Assembly: GCA_028023455.1 (NCBI GenBank)
Contig: JAQFVV010006246.1
Span: 4,393,501 to 4,457,500 of the forward strand
Length of the DNA: 64,000 bases
Source of the DNA: Epiperipatus broadwayi
Lineage: Eukaryota > Onychophora > Udeonychophora > Euonychophora > Peripatidae
Direction: 5' to 3'
Below the pieces are notes generated by a model. It searched no databases. It was not told where the DNA came from and saw only the letters and a list, made by a program, of their open reading frames with translations. Shown piece by piece: positions 61,425 to 64,000 of the stretch. Position 1 is the stretch's first letter; the number at the start of each line of letters is the position of its first letter. The translations under genes were made by a program, and so were the position numbers.

Positions 61425-62036
61425 AATTGATTATGATGAATTAGAAGAAGTTAAGAGTTACAAATACCTTGGTCAGATTATTAATACAGATGGAAACATA
61501 ATAGAGGAAATTAATCATAGAATTAAACTTGGTTGGAGTGCTTTTGGTAGAAATAACTTGATATTAAAAGGAAATATGCCTATGTGTTTGAAAAGAAAGG
61601 TTTTTAACAAATGTGTTTTACCAGTTCTTACTTATGGATCTGAGACTTGGACACTTGACTTCAGACCACTCAAAGAAGTATGGAGAGATGTATGTTGGGA
61701 GTAACAAGAAGAGATCGAAAATGCAATGTATGGGTAAGAGAACATACGGGTGTTACTGACCTCATTGAAAAAATTAAAAGATTGAAGTGGAGTTGGGCTG
61801 GACATATTGCTAGAAGAGATGATAATAGATGGACAATTGAAATTTTAAACTGGATTCCAAGAGATTGTAAAAGACCCAGAAGGAGACCACATGTAAGATG
61901 GATGGATGAAATAAGAAAATGTGTAGGGGTGATGTGGAGAAGAGAAGCTAAAGATCGGAGAAGATGGATTAAACTTGGAGAGGCCTTCATCCTGCAGTGG
62001 ATTGATAATGGTTGATAATGATGATGATGATGATGA
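61425..62036 (+). pseudogene. RTE-like LINE 3' end, young truncated copy
   Basis: Starts in D-Y-D-E-L-E-E-V-K-S-Y-K-Y-L-G-Q (5' truncation), then EINHRIKLGWSAFGRNNLIL, NMPMCLKRKVFNKCVLPV and TYGSETWTLD. A deletion of about 20 nt near 61657 shifts the frame. It continues ERCMLGVTRRDRKCNVW, WSWAGHIARRDDNRW and ends ILQWIDNG at 62015, followed by (GAT)n to 62036. It is very close to the 3' end of the element at 40452-43250 by eye, with fewer defects in the shared part, so the family moved fairly recently. Same strand as the host gene. Confidence 0.88.
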
Positions 62037-62123
62037 CTGTACTCTACATATGTTCATTTAAAATTTAAGGATAATGATAAAGGAAGTACAAAAAGTAACA
62101 AATTATATAAAAAAGTAATAGTC

Positions 62124-62313
62124 TATTTTCATCATCTATCATTAAATGTTGAATGTCTAGAAGACTTTATTTAAACATTTCAAATACAAACAATTGTTAG
62201 TAATAGGCAACACAGGTTAGTAAATTATATCAGATTATTATTAACATTTGCTTGTATTTGAAAAGTTTAAAATTTTATAGACATTCATCATTTAATGATA
62301 GATGATGAAAATA
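62124..62313. mobile_element. Foldback family F, short internally deleted copy
   Basis: Arms TATTTTCATCATCTATC... at 62124 and ...GATAGATGATGAAAATA ending at 62313. The arms match the outer part of the 35144-35705 foldback (TGTTGAATGT, ATACAAACAA, TTGTTAGTA, GGCAACACA). The central part with the tRNA-like boxes and the hammerhead-like block is missing. Confidence 0.65.
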
Positions 62314-62334
62314 GTCAAACATATCACATCAAAA

Positions 62335-62945
62335 CATTATATGATCACCATTTCACATGCTTACCCATGCTGTTAATGAGTACCAAACTCTCCATACAGT
62401 AATGCCACCATAATCAATGGATGCAGGAAGGTTTATGAATAAAATCCCTACCTAGTGCTTTCTCATTCATCATCCCCAGATTAGTTTCTAGCATGTGGCT
62501 TTCATAAGTGAAGAGCCTTGGATTTGAGAGCACTGCATCCAGATTTTAGGACCTAATGCAATCCTCCATCCAGCATTTTTCTACCTATTTGGTTAACTAT
62601 AAAGGTAGGACTCAAGGTTTGCAACCCGAGCTCATTTGCTTTTATAGTCATATAGATCTGAACTCATTTGCTTGTATAAGTCATATAGTTGCTGAACTAA
62701 GTTCAGATCTATATGACTGTACAATCAAATGAGCTTGGGTCAGAAACATTATAGTTAACCAAATAGGTAAATGTGGCTGCTAAGATCTAAGTGCAGTGCT
62801 CTCAAGCTAGAAACTAGTCTGTGGATGTTGGATGAGTAGACACAATAGGAATTTTGTGCACAACTCTCCCTGAATTCATTGATTATGAAGACTTACACTT
62901 GATAGCACTACTGTATGAAAATTTTGGCACTCACATTATTACATG
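62335..62945. repeat. Repeat family P, full palindromic copy
   Basis: The left arm has ACTCTCCATACAGTAATGCC, GAGAGCACTGCATCC and TTTGGTTAACTATAAAGG. The right arm has GTTAACCAAATAGG, GTGCAGTGCTCTC and TGTATGAAAATTTTGGC. The centre is near 62690, where AGTTCAGATCTATATGACT pairs with AGTCATATAGATCTGAACT. It is the longest and most complete P copy here. Non-coding. Confidence 0.7.
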
Positions 62946-63469
62946 TAATATATCATAACCACAAATCTTTATGTAAATACCAGGAAAATGCATTTTCTTT
63001 ATTTTTTTTTAAAAAGTCAAGTTAAAAGTTAACTTGCTCCTATTTTTCCATAAATTTGCAATTACTATTTAACTCATATTTATAAGTTTATTTGCAAAGA
63101 GATTATTTTATTTGTCTAAACAAAAATGAGTTTTTTTATTGGAGTTCCAAATAACTGATAATTAAGATTTAATAATTTTAACAATAAAACTAATAATTGA
63201 ATAATTGGTTGGTTAAAGGAACATCCAAAAACTTCTACCCTTCAAGACCATCATTACTCCATTGCTCTCAACCATGTCTTACATACATCCAGCTAAATTA
63301 TATCTAATTAATTTAATAAAAACAGGATTTTTTAGCCTCGAGGTCTATTTTCCGAATTTTTTGAATTATCTCACCCAAGAATCAGAATTTTATTATATCT
63401 GAATAAATTTTTTTATTTATTTTTTATTTTAGTCAAATTATTCTAAGTGAATTTTATAATTTTAAGAAC
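62946..63469. other. AT-rich intron 9 spacer
   Basis: Nothing recognised between the P copy and the TIR-flanked element. Confidence 0.4.
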
Positions 63470-63933
63470 TATGATAATATTAAATAGTGCTATCACACTT
63501 ATAACGTAAAGGTGTATAATTAATATCAATTAGTATAGATATAATGTCACATACTAACCCAGAATGGACTTCAATTTTTGCACAACATCAAAAAGTATCA
63601 GGACACGAGTTTGAACCCACATCTGCAAAATTGGTTTGTACTGAGAGGCATGATGTTAAGCGTAAGGTAAAGGAGGCTTACTTTATAGCAGAGGACTCCT
63701 TCACCATTAATCGTAAAAAATCATTTTTTGCTATATAAAAAAGAGGGTCTAATTGACTCATTTCCATAAAGTTTGTATATTATATTGATATAATGATTTC
63801 AACAGAGTCAGAACTGGCTATGATTATGAGAAGTACAGTTTCTCGAAAGCGCTCAGCCATTTTAATTGTCTAATTGATATTAATTATACAGCTTTACATT
63901 ATAAGTGTGATAGCACTATTTAATATTATCATA
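63470..63933 (+). mobile_element. TIR-flanked element carrying a Penelope endonuclease-like segment
   Basis: Terminal inverted repeats of 64 nt at 63470-63533 and 63870-63933 (TATGATAATATTAAATAGTG core) differ at about two positions. Between them a 64-codon open stretch (63544-63738) encodes S-G-H-E-F-E-P, then S-A-K-L-V-C-T-E-R-H-D and K-R-K-V-K-E-A-Y-F-I. This matches the G-H...E-R...R-K-x-K-E-A-x-x-I end of PLE endonucleases (compare 56940-57048). The RT part is missing. Inverted terminal copies around PLE sequence are known for some Penelope elements. Confidence 0.65.
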
Positions 63934-64000
63934 ATTTGGACAAGCGTTAAGTCATAAATCTACAAGTTATTAATTTTAAGAATTGTCTTTCCTTTTAATG

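Noticed and set aside
50658-64000. Second half of CUB4 or further CUB exons
   Set aside because: Searched by eye for an AG acceptor followed by V-R-D-G-like codons, an F-C-G-type cysteine and an S-D-x-S...G-F loop; none found.

Overview
This is an AT-rich animal (metazoan) nuclear window. Its one host gene is split into short exons by GT-AG introns of about 1 to 11 kb, and the rest is almost all transposable-element debris. No bacterial, organellar or CRISPR features are visible. The mix of RTE-like LINEs, Penelope-like elements, hAT elements, gypsy remnants and foldback repeats suits an invertebrate. An arthropod is my guess, but the window does not prove a clade.

The host gene is on the + strand. 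Nine exons between 7348 and 50657 join in perfect reading phase (1,553 coding nt, 518 codons counting the split first one). They encode the end of an EGF repeat, two whole EGF repeats (the second of calcium-binding type), CUB1, CUB2, CUB3 and the first half of CUB4. An EGF run passing straight into a CUB array is the layout of cubilin, the endocytic receptor of absorptive epithelia. The signal peptide and first EGFs lie upstream of the recognised exons, and the remaining CUBs lie beyond 50657. From CUB2 on, each CUB is cut by a phase-0 intron at the same site, just after the C-x-x-[DE]-Y-[LV]-E motif. CUB1 is cut earlier.

Layout. 1-2845: non-coding dispersed repeat (family R), with a second copy at 22515-26345. 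2846-3910: possible solo LTR. Intron 1 (7482-15947): antisense non-LTR 3' end, a 0.5 kb foldback, a 173 bp MITE, and family Q copy 1. Intron 2 (16135-27337): gypsy 3' end, then R copy 2 carrying a LINE fragment. Intron 4: a palindromic MITE, a 451 bp hAT derivative with 8 bp target duplication, and a diverged palindrome. Intron 5: a giant foldback with tRNA-like promoter boxes, then Q copy 2 interrupted by repeat P and by a 1.5 kb hAT with perfect 8 bp target duplication. Intron 6: a nearly full but broken RTE-like LINE and another P copy. Intron 9 (after 50657, no acceptor seen): tRNA-like sequence, a decayed RTE tail, a Penelope-like element with RT and endonuclease remnants, a MITE, a younger RTE tail, further F and P foldbacks, and a TIR-flanked Penelope endonuclease fragment at the right edge.

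The most interesting non-genic signal is a recurrent hammerhead-ribozyme-like core (CTGANGA, one extra base, a short stem, then GAAAC or a one-base variant). It sits at Penelope-like ends and inside two foldback elements, one of which also carries tRNA-type A and B boxes.
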